Shown: positions 24,236 through 41,300 of the stretch, in pieces
How the letters are laid out: each line of letters starts with the position of its first letter
Numbering within the stretch: the stretch's first letter is position 1
Assembly (NCBI GenBank): GCA_905331475.1
Contig: CAJNYU010004581.1
Span: forward strand, 336,405 to 400,404
DNA length: 64,000 nt
DNA from: Rotaria socialis
Taxonomy: Eukaryota > Rotifera > Eurotatoria > Philodinida > Philodinidae
Direction of reading: 5' to 3'
Notes under the pieces: model-generated
Database searches by the model: none
What the model saw: only the letters and a program-made list of their open reading frames with translations
Told to the model about the DNA's origin: nothing
Program-made: the position numbers and the translations under genes

Positions 24236-26240
24236 TTATTGACACTCTGGTCGATATTGAATGTATTGATTGAGACGATATGGAAGTTCACGTGTAATAT
24301 CTTCAATTTTACCATTTACTTGATTTAGATAATGATTTATTAGACGACGACAAATTGATTTTAAATTTAGTTCATTCGGTAATACAACGATTGAAACCTG
24401 TAATTCTCTTCCATCATTATTTTTTGTTGTACAAAATGCCATTCGTGATGATGAAACGGAAAAAATTGGCGTCAAATAATTTCTACACATATGCCACGGA
24501 CATACATGCGATATATGTTGCGTATATATACGATGAAGTCGTTGGAGACTATTTGATTGATATACATCAAAATAACTGATAGGTAATGTTTGTCCACAAT
24601 GGCAATGATTATCCGCAAATGTTAATATTGTATACACACTATCACGTGTGTATAAAATTGATAAAAGTTGAAAACCATTATCAATTTGAATACTTTGATT
24701 TTTACATACTGACCATGAATGTACATTCATTAAATACAAATATGATCCAGCCAATTGTTGACGTAATTGAATAGCCTGAATTTGTACTTTATTTGAGCCA
24801 CCGGGTGTCAATGCTGTTGTATTATAATTGATGAGAGTTGTTTCTGTTTCAGTTGAATAAGTATAAAGAATTAAACAGGATGACCAATAGTTTGGACAAA
24901 ATTGAAACAATGCTTTGACATCAATTGGAACGATTCGACGATATAGTTTAGCTTCTTTTCTCACAACTAGACAGAGAAAAAAAGCAGATTTTGAATATTC
25001 GATGTCTATTAAGCATTGAAGACTAAAACAAGTTTTTGTCTTATTTTTTTCACTTCTGTGAGTTTGAAATTGAGAATCAAAAAAATGTTATCATAACGAA
25101 ATAGGTCAAGGATAAAACGTTGTAATCTTTCTCTATGGAGACTTTCCGAAAAATTTCTAATTCAGATAATGAATTTCAACAATTCTATGCTAACGTCGAC
25201 AAGTGTTGTTGTATTTAATATTAATTTATTATATTCGATGCTAACATCGAAGCACAATAAGTTGAGTTTTTTGTATTTCAGTACTCTAATCTTAAAAAAG
25301 CATAGCATTTTTCTATGAGCTAAAAATAATTTTATAATGAGTATTTCTTGAACTAATAATTAGTTAATAAACAAAATCAGTTTCATTTCAAATTATATCT
25401 TTTATATGGCTGTCACGTATCTCTACCTACATATTTGTTAATCTAACCAATAGCTATTTCATCTATGTAATTATCAGGATAAATTTCTGTTCGAATGAAA
25501 AATCCTTTTTTTTAATACTTTTATAAAAATCCAATGCAGCTCTTCCTCCAACCATCGGTACACGTATAATAACTTGTGTTTTATCCATAGACCAAGCAGC
25601 GTGAACTTTTTTCGCATCAACTAAACCATTATAATCGTCGCCTAATGCGCAAACATAACGATTTAATTTTAAATCAACAATAATAAATTTTGTTTTTTCC
25701 AAAACAACTGAATAAATTAATAGCATAATCGTATCACTATGATCTAAGCCAGACATTGAACAACCATTAATAAGCCCATGTACAGAATAATTCTGCAATG
25801 AACTAATCATTGCTGGTATATGATTATATTCAAAATGTTCACGTAATTTTTTAATTTTTGTTGATTGAAAATTTTTCGACGACGACCGATATGCACCATG
25901 ATAAAGTTTATGTGATAAAGATTCTGAACAAAAACCAGGTGCACACACACTGTGCAGTTCGGAAGTACAAATAAATTTATGTCGAGGAAAACCAAATGAT
26001 TCTATAAAAGACATTGATACCAATTCTATTTTCAATTTAGGAAATTTTCATTTTACCAGCAACACCATTCAACCAATCCGAATGTGAACATCGACTAATT
26101 TCTTGCCAACCGTTATAATTCATTGTTTTCTTCTTGATTGAAAATTTATTCTTTATCGATGGTCGCCATGTTGGATTATTATTATTATTTACAGTTGATA
26201 ATGTTAAATTAGAGTGATCTTTAGAATTATGTATGCCCAT
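24236..26240 (-). CDS. SOCS-box protein with one frameshift
   Basis: Three exons: 26057-26240, 25448-26001 and 24236-24966. They total 1469 nt, one base short of whole codons. The missing base maps to an A8 run (T8 at 25506-25513 on plus). After it, the frame leading to TEIYPDNYIDEIAI and the next exon is one base off. This could be a homopolymer assembly error or a real lesion. The C-terminal 40 residues (SICRRLINHYL to LPYRLNQYIQYRPE) fit a SOCS box, which recruits elongin BC and a cullin ubiquitin ligase. The body is beta-rich and resembles a WD-type propeller, but I cannot name the family. The N-terminus is Asn/Lys-rich. The second intron (481 bp) is longer than usual here. Confidence 0.65.
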
Positions 26241-27590
26241 ATTAATGTTTGTTTCTGTTTACTGCTTTTGATTAGATTTCTATATTCAAGCTAAAAGAAA
26301 GCAAATAAAATGCTATCTTTTAGAATACACTGAATAGAATTAAAACACGTATATGATTATTAAGACGACGCAATTAATCGGATGGATACAAACAAAAGAA
26401 GCAAAAAGAAGACAGAGCTCATTACTGGGGATTCTGTTTACCTGAAATATTTGAATAAGAAAAAAGCAATATCTAAGAGAAAACTTTTCTTCATCAAGCA
26501 TTAGAGCAAAAATACAAAGACCATTTTATGTTGATAATTGAATCATTCATTTAGAATCTAAGTCTATCGATCATGATATAACATACAACAAGATAAGTCA
26601 TCACGTGAAGAGTAATGCGTGTAATTGATTTTATTATTTGTATAGTCAATTGATTCTCATCGCATTTTTCCCTACATGCAAATAATCTAGTATGACGATC
26701 ATTTAGCGTATTACGGTACTTGATCACTAAATCATGAAGAAAAATAATGCAATAAATGATTGTTTTCATTTGAATAAAGAGCTCATCATGGTTAACAGAC
26801 CTCAAATGACGGTTTGACTATATAGAATGTATATATTAATGTAGAAATGAGTAGGACTTCACTTCATGCTCCAGACTTTTTCAACAGATAAGAATCCTGT
26901 CATTGTAATTTATTGTTTTGGAACTTACACAACATTTTAACATGCTCGACTTTTTCTACTGTCGAAATTCTATATAGGAAATAAAAAACGCAAATATATT
27001 TTATTTCTATATTTATAGTTTTTACTGACTAACCGAAAAGCAATGCGACAACGATAAGCCGTATTCATTCAGTTGACGCTCACCTACATACCTTTATCTT
27101 TTAAAAAATAGTTCGAGTTCTCTTTCTTTGTCGAGTATTTCGTTCTTACTATAAATCAATTCAATCGATCATAATACTCTTCTCAGTTTTATTCGTATAT
27201 AAAAATAGTCATTCCAATGCCGTTTTTCTCTTCGCAACAGAGATAATATTCCGTTCGAGTCGTTACTATCACCGCCGCCTCCTCTCTTTTTTTTTCTCTC
27301 CGTCATTCCATCATCTGACAGATGAATCAACTACTTCTTTCACTTAATCATATTTTCCTTGTTTCATTTTCTTACAGAACGAGAAAGAATATAGTCGTAA
27401 TCATCAACATTCGACATTCTTGTTTTTTTCTATTTTTAGTCTTGCGATGATAAAAGATTAAAGGAAGAAAAAAAGTGAAATATTTCACGAGGTCTGTCTG
27501 CTGATCTAAAGTATTCTAGATGATTGTTAGAAAAAAAATGTAAGGTTATAATAGAAAACAAAAAGACATGTGTTTGCTGAAAACTAAAGG
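26241..27590. other. 1.35-kb gene-free stretch
   Basis: Upstream of the SOCS-box gene and downstream of the acyl carrier protein gene, both on the minus strand. A pyrimidine-rich patch lies near 27270-27310. No coding exon or repeat was recognised. Confidence 0.5.
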
Positions 27591-29038
<1,448 letters not shown>

Positions 29039-29385
29039 TTTCTTGTATTTTATCTGGAAAACTTTTGAAGATGACGATATGAACACATACGAAATAAAAG
29101 AAAAGTACAAAAAATAATAAATGAGTCATTCTCGTTTTCTGATTCGCTAGCTTTGTGTCCATTGAAACACACGAGTTAATGATAAGAATATATATAGAAA
29201 CTCTTAAAAAAGCATATAATAAAGGAAAATAAAAAGTTTCTAATGTTTGGAACACGAATATTCTACGTATGATATATAACCTAGGTGTTTACAAACTCAC
29301 CATAACAACACAAATGACAATGGTTGTCAGAAAAACCTTGTCAATATGATATTTAAATGATTATTCGATTTGTGCTTTATATTCG
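29039..29385. promoter_or_regulatory. Bidirectional promoter region (inferred)
   Basis: A 347-bp spacer separates the start codons of the acyl carrier protein gene (leftward) and the VWA3-like gene (rightward). It must carry both promoters by position. No TATA box or other element can be assigned with confidence. Confidence 0.4.
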
Positions 29386-32300
29386 ATGATGACATCTAAA
29401 ACGGATCGCGCTTCCTTTTCTGGTTCATCTACAGCCCTACTTGCTATTCCATATTCAGTGACGCCTGGTGAATCGCGTAATTTTGATCTAACTACGTCAT
29501 CGCATGCTGGTTCAAATGGTCCGAATGCCGACCCAGCTTATTTATTTAGCCAAGTAGCTTGAATAAAAAATACGATTCTTTTAAGTTAATGAAAATAATT
29601 CGCTGTTTCATAGATAAGAAGTACAGAATGGATTCATCGTTATGGACTTAAATCCCAAAGATTAACTTTTGATCAAATTCTTCAACAGATTGGATTCAAA
29701 CGTGTTGAAAGTAAGTATTTTTAATCTACTGACAAAATTTTAATTGCTTCCGGAAAGCAGATCGAAGTTTAGAATCATTCTTTTAGTGCAAATTTGTGTT
29801 CGCCCTTAAGTTCGATATGAAAAACATGAAAGTCATAGCAACGATAAGAATGAAAAATATTTTTTCACTATCATTCACCAAGAAGAAGAATAGGTTCTTT
29901 TTTGAAAACTTGTTTTGAAGAAAGCGATCTGAAATTATGGATGTTTCGTTGTTAGGGGTCGAGGAAAAAAATCTACATTTTAGATTAGCGTCAAGGTGAG
30001 AGAAACCTATTAAATGACATGTTATTATTTGAGCTCATTTACAAATCACATGTTTGGATAACTTCAGATTTGGACTATGAATCAATTCAGCATAAGAGTT
30101 TAATCATAAAATGAGATTTTGTCAATATAACTCAAAACAAGTTTAGCTAACTGCCCAGGGCAAACCATCAAATGTTAAGATCTGATAAGATTTTGCATCT
30201 GATCTTATGTGATCGTGTAAAATTGGACAAAGAATCGTACCAAATTCGTTGTCTCTGAAATCTTTCATCAAGTCGTAAGATCAGATTCTTGAAAGATCTT
30301 ACAGTATCGTAAGATATGAATCCAAAATTATAAAAAATCTTGCGACATAGTGAGGTCTTTCGCGCGTCATATTGTAAGACTTAATGTAAGCTTTCAGAGA
30401 CGTCGATTTTTTGTACGACCCTATCTGGTTTCGCAAGATCTTATATATGATTTTTCGACCTGGGATACAAATTAAAATCCGTGGAAATTATTTTTATTGT
30501 TTGATTTTTAACGAAAGAAAAAGCAGCATATTGTATCTCCCTTACACTTCAATGATTATTCGAGTAAATTCATCAGAACGACTAACAAGTTTAGAACAGT
30601 TTTGTCAAGATAGAGATGCTTGTCCATGGATGGAGCCGTTTTTTGAAACCTTCATTTTTCATAGACTTCGTTTAAACTTTTAACCCTTATGTGGGCATCG
30701 CTTAAAAACGATGATCTGTTCTCTGAAGACGTAGAAAACATTAAAGACATAGTTTGAAACGCAACATTGATATTTTACTTTAATCTCTATAGGAAGTTGT
30801 ATTACTGTAAAATTTCAAGCATAATAGTTCTCTCATTGTTATATTGTAGGTTTCGATCCAGTCAGTGGTAAAACAGTGACAGCTAAATATGCTGGTAATC
30901 TTTATCATGAAGTGCAGCACGACAACGGTGATCGATATGTGGTATGATAGAACAATAAGCTGATTGTTTTTGTCTTCGTTATTATAGTTGATTTAAATTT
31001 CTAGTTGACATGTCGACCTGAGAAATTACGTGAATTTCATCATCGTTTAACACGAATGTTAAGTTTATTACGGAAACGTGTATTATTCATAACCAATGGA
31101 TCACGTCGTCTATTTGGAGTAATCAGTGAGCCAACTGTGTGTCTTGTATGCGATTGTAAAACGTTAGATCATCGTGTATTCAATCAATTTCAAGTTTCTC
31201 TAACGAATTTATTTAAAGAACAAATCAGTAAAATTAAAAAATTTAACGTCATTTGGTAAAGAAAGATTATAAATGCCATTGATTTATTTATATTGATGAA
31301 AATAATTTAGGATTTCAAATGATAATGAACAATTTCGAGAACAACCTATCGATGTTAATGCAACGAATATTGATCAAGCAGTAAGTTTGAGTGGCTGGAA
31401 GAAAATATTCTATGAAAGAAAAGAGCAGTTATTGATAATTATATTTCAACTGAAATGGGAAACGTATTCTTGAGAGTAAGAATACAATCGTTTGTTCTCA
31501 AATGAGAGACATTCATTCACTTTCGTACATCAGCCTTTCGAACTTATTTAAAGTTTTATCATCATCACACAATTAGTAAAAATCAACCGAATTATAGAAT
31601 TTCACTCTGAAATCGTGTACTTTTCTTGAGATATTGAATATTGCATAACATCGATGTGTTACAAGGCAAGGTAAGAGAGCTAAGTATGTTTCGATAGTTG
31701 ATATATGAATAGTAGTATATTAATTCAGCCTAAAATTGACAGGACATTGTGAAGTTCTCAAGGCCCATCAGTGAGTAAAATTGAAGATTGAAATTCGATG
31801 CTTCGCATTTTCACAGGCGCCATTTTAGAGGTACAAAAGAAAATGTCTATAAGTTTATAATACTTTGGAAAATATACTGCATGGAAATAAGCTTTTTCTA
31901 GATTTCAAATGTTTGATTTTGAAGTTCTACTTGAAATGTTTGATCATAACAAAAAAATATTATTATTCAAATTTTTGATATAGAATCTTTTCAGATTTCT
32001 CAGGATGATTCATTTTTTAAACCTGATCATTAATGAGTGTGGAAGCCTTATAAAAACAAGTTATATATAGTTTCATAAATTTGAATATATGATTCTAATC
32101 GCTTGCATGATCTCACTTTTAATACTCTCAATGACTATTTTGCTGATTTGAATTTGTCAATGGCTCTGTCGATTCGATATAATTTTTATCGACTAATTAT
32201 TGTTGAATATTAGAATATTTTACGCATGTTGGAAGTAATTTCAACAGTAATGTTATAATAATTAAAATAGTTTCTTTTGAATTAGTCATGAGTTTGTGTA

Positions 32301-35300
32301 TAGCTATTGAAAGGTTACTATTGTCACAATATGGTACTTGAAGCTAATGAATTCATAAGAAAAGTGATCAATTATTATGTCTTTCGTTTTCGTGTTAAAT
32401 ATTGATCTTTACAAGTGACTGTTTTTTTATTCGGCTAACAGATGAATACCACAAATTATTGTATTACAATGTTAAATTTATCTTTAATTTATTTAGATCG
32501 ATTGGATTTGTGATCGAAAATGTCCACGAAATAAAATATCTATAGGCTCTACGTGCGAAGCCGTTCTTAAAGCATTTGATAATAATGTAAATATATTCTT
32601 GTATCTTTTATTTTAGTCTATGTATTGAATTAATTGATTTAGGTTGAAAGTGTTTATTTGATCAGTGAAGGTGATTCATCAGATTTGGCTCGTGAAATGT
32701 TACGCGACAATATAGTTAAAACACGTCTGTCATCAACTTCTCCAAAGCCTCTTCATGTTGTTTCATTATATTGTCACAATAATGATACACAGTTATTTTT
32801 ACGTTCACTTGCACAAAGTGCTGAGGGAAGGTTCGTATAAGATTAATTAAGAATTATTTTATTTCGATATTATATTATTACTTTATTTTAATGTTGAATA
32901 GTTATTTTTGTTATAAAATCAAAAATGAAGTAGCAGATTTAAAACTTCCATCGAATCTAAGTGATCCAACACGAATTAAATTACAAGGGGATAAATTGCA
33001 AATGGGTACAAATGTTTTAGCACCGCTGCCAGAGTATCCATTGGATATAACATTGATGTATAAAGAAATAGTTGAATGTCAAAATGTTATCGATCGACTA
33101 GAAAAAATTCTTGGATTTATTCGTGATGAAAATCAAAGTTCAGCTAAATCCATTGAAGGTAAAGACAATTGCTGTTGTGCGATGTTTTTTACGATTTGTA
33201 TTTTAATAAATTTCTTTAGCAACGAAATCTATGGATGCATTCAATACATCTGGCGATCATAATTTCCAACGTAGTCTGGTTGTTCAATCATCGGCTTTAT
33301 TTAGTAATCAAGAAAATGATATGTCATCGGCAGATTGGCTGAAAATTCATGGAATAGATGCACAAAAACTTGATTTCTTTTCTGTTCTTCAATCTGCAGC
33401 ATTTCGGCATTGTGATGGAGTCGTTACTCTACTAAAGCCACCAGAGGATTCTCGTGAAATAGCTGCTAGTGCACCAGCGGTAAGTTCGCATGATTCAAAG
33501 AAAGTCGTTTTGTCTTCATGAGTTTGATTGAAGTTTAGTTCTATTACGACAGCTAGGACTTCTAACATTTTGAAATGTAAAAAAACTCGCTCTTAGACAA
33601 TAAAACAATATGCTTTTCTAATGCATCTAGCTAGTGTATCCTGATTTTATTTTTCAGACGATATAACTTTTACTTTTTGTAAGACTCAACAGAGATGCAG
33701 GAAACAACGCTTTATTCGGTCATAAATTTATGAACTTTTTCTTTTAGAACTCTCAAGATAAGCTGATTAACGCAATATATTGCGATCAGTTTGCACATGT
33801 CACTTGGCCAGATGGAACTATTCTCCATGTTCATGTTACACCGGAACTATATCGGTAGAATTTTGATTTGTTAACACCTTTGCTTTTTCTAGTTTCTGTT
33901 TTTCATCTCCACAGTGATTATGAAAGACGCATAAAAACTTTACTTGAAAAACTCAAAGCAAGGTAATTCTAGAGATTTTATAATCTCAGTCTATGAAGCG
34001 CTATTTTATTGAAATTTTCTGTTTTAAATTCTTAGATTAGCATGGCTAAAGAAAGGCAGTCGTGATGTATTCGGCGCTATTTTGGAAAATAATATCTATA
34101 TTTTAATCGATACATCACAAAGCATGCAACATCATTTAAGTTTTGTTAAAGAGAAACTTCGTTTACTTATACAGGTATGTTTTCAAAAATTCAATCGATT
34201 TCTGATAGCAATTATATTTAATTATTTCTAGGATCAATTGCATGCTAAAGAACGTGTTAATCTAGTTGCATTTAATTCTGCAATTACTCCATGGCGTGAT
34301 CGCTTAACAAAAATCAACGACACAACAACATATTCTCAACTTCAACCATGGATCGATGGACTTCACGCTGAAGGCTCAACCAATACCTTAGCTGCGCTTC
34401 GTTTTGCACTTGCTGATCCAACGACTGAGGCCATTTATCTTTTGACTGATGGACGACCTGATCAAGTAACATTTTATTATTAAATTAAAAGTACAAAAAT
34501 ATGCATTGTTAATTTTTCAGAACGAACGACATATCCTTTCACAAGTTCAATATCGTCAAACAATACCAATACATACAATAGCATTTAATTGTAATGATCA
34601 AGCAGCAAATCGATTTCTGATTGATTTAGCTAAACAGACAGGCGGACGTTTTCATACATTTAGTTATGGATTTGAGGCACAAGCTGCAATTGAAATACCT
34701 GAGGTTTTTATTTAATGCGACAAAACAAAACAATTCGAACTCTTATTCTTGTCCTTCTAGAGTGAAGATGTTGGTGGTGTTAAAAATGAATTAATACGTG
34801 GTGAAAAAGAATTAGAACGGATAGCTGGTCTACGTGATGAATGTTTGGGTAAAGCATGGTCACAAGAGAATTTACGAGGAAAACTTCCAAAATCTAAAAG
34901 TCAACGAATCCATAATAATGACAAGCCGATACCATCTCAGCGGAGAAGTCAAAGTACACTTGATATTCCAATTCGACCAAATACTGGTAAGTAAATTCAT
35001 TTTTCGGTTCACAATTGATCTATTGAAATTGGTAATGTAAATACAGTAGATTAGAACCAATCAAAGTTAGAAATTAATCTTTTTTTTAGTTGAGTATCTG
35101 TACAGAATTCTCGTGTAGAATAGCTATTATCCGATTCTAGAAAAAGATATCTTCCAGTAACAGAAGTAGGAAAAACAGTTTTTATACTGGACCTTTCGTT
35201 TGATATAAATTATTGATGTAGTTTATCCATTGATTCTAGAAACAATTGTTGGATGAATGTAGATTGAATTTTAGTTTGAATCTAAAACTTTTCAGTTACT

Positions 35301-38300
35301 TCTCTCTTTAAGTTTCAATGTGCTTTGCATGTATTAATTTTTCCATATTAGACGACAATTAGTGTTCATTCTATGTCGAAGGACGATTCTTCTTGAAAAA
35401 CAATATGATCTTCATAGATAGATTCACTTAGCTTCATTTATGAAGTCGCTTTGATGCATCTTGAGAAAGATTTATTTTATCTGAATCGACTTTAAAATGA
35501 TTGAACATTTCCAATAACGAAAGAGAATAATCTAAGTGATTTCATTGCTTATCGATGGCAGTTTACAAAATAAAAATACATATACTACTAGACTTCTAAG
35601 CTTCTTCTAGCTTAGTTCATGTAATAATTGCATATTTAATTACACCATATAGCCTGACAAGTAAGCATTAACAGCATGACGTTAAAAAAAAAGCAGAAAT
35701 ACTTTCATCTCATGTATTTCACTTTGAAAATTCTACAAGCTCAAACAATGTGCTTCAAAATGACCTGCTGCGATCTATAAAGGACACAACAAGTTTATGC
35801 ATATCTTTTCCCTAACATGCTGATAATTACCGTTGAAAAAATCCCTTGATTCTTTCCTCTAGAACATCAGTAAACTTCTGGAAAGTCGGTTTTGGACTTA
35901 TATATTACTGACAGTTTTACTATAGATACAGTTTGGGGTTTAGTATGTGTTCTTGAGTTTATCCACCATAAGCTACGAGAGAGATTTATTGCATGGTTAT
36001 ATTCTCACTAGCTAATGAATGCTTAATTAATTAATTGAGATTTAATTAGTTAACTGTTCTGTTTTAATTATTTCATTTACTGAAATTGTCAATAAAGCCA
36101 ACGTTTAATTGGTGATGGTTATGTCTCCGATCCACTGGCTAGTTGCATAGAGTTAACTCGAAAATTGACGCGAGAAACTTGAGAAACAAAACAATAGTTA
36201 TATAACAATCTTTGTTCATTTGTAGTGTATAATGGATGTTGATGCATATCATGTATCATATTTTTGTTGCCCTGGTAATATCTGTTGACTTATTTTTTTC
36301 ATATTAGGATAAGTATCACACATGGCAGTATTTTGTCAAGTTTTAAACATAGCTATATTAAATATCACTTATAGGGTTTGTCTTTTCATTTCATTGGCCG
36401 TTCAATACAAATATGAGAGTAGATAAATATGTATAGATATAGAATCATATCGAACAAATGTGACTTTTTCATATTTGACAGAATAAAATTTTTTGTTCCT
36501 AGCATTAGTTCTTTTTTATAAGCTGCAATCAAAACTTTTGTTTTAATCGTTTTAAATTAATATTATGTATTGAATTCTTTTTTTTATTGCTCACAGTTTG
36601 ATACCTGCCTTTCAGGCACTTCGATTGGTTAAATGCCCTGTTTTATAATGCAGAAAGAAAAAATTAAATTCATTTCTTATCTTAGAAGTGTCTAGAAGAA
36701 TAATGGAGCTTGAAATTTTCTTACTTAACTTCGAAACAAAGTGATGTGTTGAAAAGATTTTTTTTTTCTATAGCTTCAATGTCACTTCGAACTACGAAAA
36801 AGAAACGTTCGGTAACAAATAAAAATCGTCAACGAAGATCTAAGTCAGGTACAGACTCAAGAAAAATATAAAAAAATTCCTGATTTACATAAAATTTTAT
36901 TGTTTAGCAACTAATCTAACAGCGCATAGTGCTGTTATTAACTATAACAATGATCAATGGCTTTTACCGGAAACAAAAGAATATTTGAAGGTCAACAATG
37001 AGACAGAAGAAATAAAGTCTGATACAGAAAATCAAGATAAAGTAGAAAGTAAATTGAACCAATATTTTGATATGCACATAAGAATTTGTATCATCTATTT
37101 TTTTTCTATTCAGTTGAACGACCTAAAAGAAAACCGATCCGGTAAATTTATCAAAAAAATTTTTTCTTATGTTGAGCTATTTAAATATTTGTTCTTGTAT
37201 AGAACTCCTTACAACGAAGTGATATCTTATTTAAAACGGAAAAGTTTAGTTGTGCAAGGTTTAACAATCTTCGATGTGCTTTATCCAACATCAGTTACAG
37301 TCAAAGATCCACATCATATTCAAGTTATAGATCGTTATGTACTTGCAAAAGTTTGGGATGATGTATGTTTTTGTAGTTAATCATCGTTCAACTTTCTCTT
37401 TTGACTTTTGCCATTTTAGATATTACCATTAACATACGGATCATATGTTGGTAAACTACGTTTAGTCAATCATTACGCTGTAGATTTAGAAAAATATGAA
37501 GTTAAATTAAAAGAACTTATTGATAATTATCATAAGTAAGATATTTAAATCCATAATTAAATTAGTAAAATTATTTGTCTATATGTAGATTTACTACAGA
37601 TTTTATTTGGAAACATTTAAGTGATGATGATAAACGAAAGTAAGTAATCTATTACGTAAGAGGGAAAAGAGAAAAGTTTCTAAACATTTAAAATCGTGAT
37701 TTTCTCGCTTACACTCCTTAGTAACCTAGGACAAATGTTAACAATTGTTGGATACGTTTCCATAGTAACCTATGTCAACAAACAATAGACTTATTTCTTC
37801 AAGTATTAACAACAAGATTAAGATATTTTGATTTTTTCTTTGAATCATCATTGTCGAAAATTTCTTTTTTACTTGTATATTAACTTATAATATAGTCGTG
37901 CACTATTGAAGTTATTAATTGAGCAAGAAGCCGGCGTTAGTATTTTGAAGTTTATCAACATATTTAACAGTGTGCTTAAAAACGCTACAGATATAATGGA
38001 CGTATATAATCGACTTCTTTATTGATTGAGCCAATTATGAGAATGCTAATACGGTTAAATTAAGAAAAATATAATACGACCGATTATGTCTCTGATGATC
38101 ACATATCCTTGAAAAGCTGCATCCTTTTTTTGATTTCGCTTTCTTTATTGTTACACTCGGAAGTGCTTACAAATAATGCTTTATGCATTCACAGCTATTA
38201 GATTGCACAACCATGCGCGATATAAACATACAAGAAACATCATTAAATTATAATAAACCACGTTTTGTAGATAAAATGTAAAAACATAGGAAAAAAATGA

Positions 38301-41300
38301 AAAATGGAAAAGAAGGACAACGAAAGAAGAGAAAAGCTAGTAATACCCAGTGAAAAATATTTCGAAAAAAAAACGGAATAGAATGGTTTCATGCGGATAT
38401 GGAAACCTATCTCCTACGTAGAGAATGCGCTCCTTGTTTGAGCGAATGCGTTCAGAGTCAGATAGAAATATTCTCAATCTGAAGGAACGCATTCTTTACC
38501 GTTCTTTTTTAGTAATATTTTTCACTGGGTAATACGAAAAGGAAAAAGAAAAAGAGAAAAAAGGAGGAACAACGATTTAAAGAATGATGTGAGTAACATA
38601 TCAATTAATCACATGGCAGAACTTCCACACACATAAAAATTCAAGCCATTAAAGAAGCAGTGATTGATGTCTTTCACGCATAAGTCTAACTCGTTTCATT
38701 CGAAAAAAGTGTCCCATATGATCATTTTTATTTTTATGAAATGTATTCCAATTTGGAATACATCGTTGTAAAAGGGTGAAAGACCTATATCTGATTTTTC
38801 AATTTGTTCTAATCGTTTCTTTATATATCTTTTTACACATTCTTCTAATGACTCTCCATTTGTTATTTGAAGAAGATCTGTTGCTCGAGCAAAGGGACAG
38901 GAAAGGGTAGAAAGGAAATATCCAGGCAAAATATGGAAAAGTGAAAGCAAAGAAACATCTTCGTAAAACATCGGTTGAGAGAGTTTTACTACTTTTCATC
39001 CATCTTAATTTACTAAACGTTCTTTGAATGTTTTAAAGTGTTTTGTCTATCGTTGGTTTCAAAGACATCTTATTTGTTCAAGTAAAACCAAGATATTTAC
39101 ATTCTTTAACTATTTCTACTTTTTTACCTTCCATACAGATATAAACTACTGAATTTTGTACTTGAGAGTGAAAAACCTGCACTACGAATTTTGAGAAATT
39201 AACTGGTTGTTTCCATTCTTGGAGCAATACGCTATTTTATTACATATTTTTGTTCTTTCTTCTTCTAAAAACTTAATCATCGGCTTAACTCCTCGACATG
39301 TAGGTGGGGATATTAGTACGTTGAGATCATCAGCAAAAATATGACTTGAAAAGGCACTTAAACATGTAACAAGATCACTATGGTAGACAATGAAAAGATA
39401 GGGACTTAAACTACTGCCTTGTGGCAAACCAATGCGAGTTTTAAGTATTTTCGATTTATTCTCTCCAAATATAACATGCACTCGGCGATCATTCAACCAC
39501 AAAATAATTAATCTCAATAGTCCTAAGGGTATACTCATTCTAATGAGTTTAACAGCAAGACCTTTATGCCATACTTGACTGTATGCCTTTTGATAGTCAA
39601 CATAGACTGCTAGTGTTGGAATATTTGGAGTCATATTGTTTTTAACCTGTTGATATGTAGATAGGACTCTCGTCTGAAGTAAACAATCTGGACGAAATCC
39701 ATACTGCTCAGCTGGTACTAGTCTATTAGTTTCTGCCCAGTATCTCAGCCTTTCTAGCATAATTTTTCAAATAATTTTGAATGTGTTGCTAAAAGTGAAA
39801 TTGGCCGAGTCTGGTCACAACGAGGTATTCCTACTTTTGATTTATTCAGTGTAACTACTTTAGCTAATTTCCACATATCGGGATATCTATGTTCGTTTAG
39901 TCAAGTATTAAAACAATTTACTAAACAACTGATATAACCAGGTGGAATTCTTTCGATTATAAAGTTAGACACGGGATCGAAACCAGATGATTTTTTCGGT
40001 TTCAACTTTAAAATGTGCTTTTTTATTTCTGTAAAATTCGTCTTTTTAATATTTTCATTTAATATCGGAAGTTTATTCGTCAATTTTGGATACTCTGTTT
40101 CAATTTGATTTTCATGGGGAACTGACATACTCGCATTTTGTGCTTTAAACTGTTCCGAATAATAACGATAAAGTGTATATCACTAATTTCGTTTTCTTTT
40201 GTCAATACTGTTTTACCGGTATCTAATTTCGAAAAGGGTAGTGATTTATGTTTATATATCCGAGAGAGACTTAACCAAAAAGCTCTATCTGTGTTGTCAT
40301 GTGTTTCTTGAATTTTAGACAGAAACTCTTGCCATTTACTCGATTTATATTTTGCAATTTCTATCTTTACTTCACGTGGCAATACACGTAATAACACTCT
40401 TGTCTCTTCATTTGTATTAAATATTGTTCTCTCACGATAATATTTATTTCTTATTCTTTTTACTTCTTTCAGTTTTTGAATAAGATAAGGCGGTAATGAT
40501 GGACGGAATTTTTCTTTTTCTTTACATTGTGTAAGTCTGACTTTTAGAGCAGCAAGAAAACGTACATAATTCATATACCACTCATTAGCTTGCATGCCTC
40601 TATTTTGCTCATTTGTCAAAAACTCCTGTAACAGTGTAAGAATGGCTTCATACGCCTTCCAATTCACATGTGGGAACATTTTATTCTTATCAAAACCCAC
40701 ATTCGCACATGCTATCAACAGTGGGCAGTGACCACTGGTACCAATTTTCAGAGTCTCTCCTCTTACCTCATCTATATTTGTAAATGATAGATCAATGTTT
40801 CTATTCGAACGTTTTGAAGAATGCAATGTTGATGGAATGTAACAGAGATTATTTTTTTCCACCTATTCCTTCAAGTTTCTACCTCTTTTATCTGATGACT
40901 CACTACCCCATTCTTTTATGGATGCATTGAAATCATCAGTGATAATTGTGTTTTCAATGATATATGTGCTCTAAATCTTTTAACATCATGATCTGACCTG
41001 CTGACCAGTAAAAACGATTACTCTTATTGTTTCATAAAAACCATTAACATCAATAATAACAGTATTTTCAACATTAATTTCTATTCTCATACCTTTTTAA
41101 TGTTTTTCTATTGTTACACATACTCCTCCACTATTATTTGTACCATGTTGATGAAAAATATTGAAATGAGGCACTCGAGATGCATTCCACAGCTCCCCGA
41201 ATTCAGAAAAAAACACAAATAGAGACCTCTACTTTATAAATAATGTCAATTACTTCAAGGCATCTGGACCCCATCCTTGCACGTTATAACAGAGGATATT

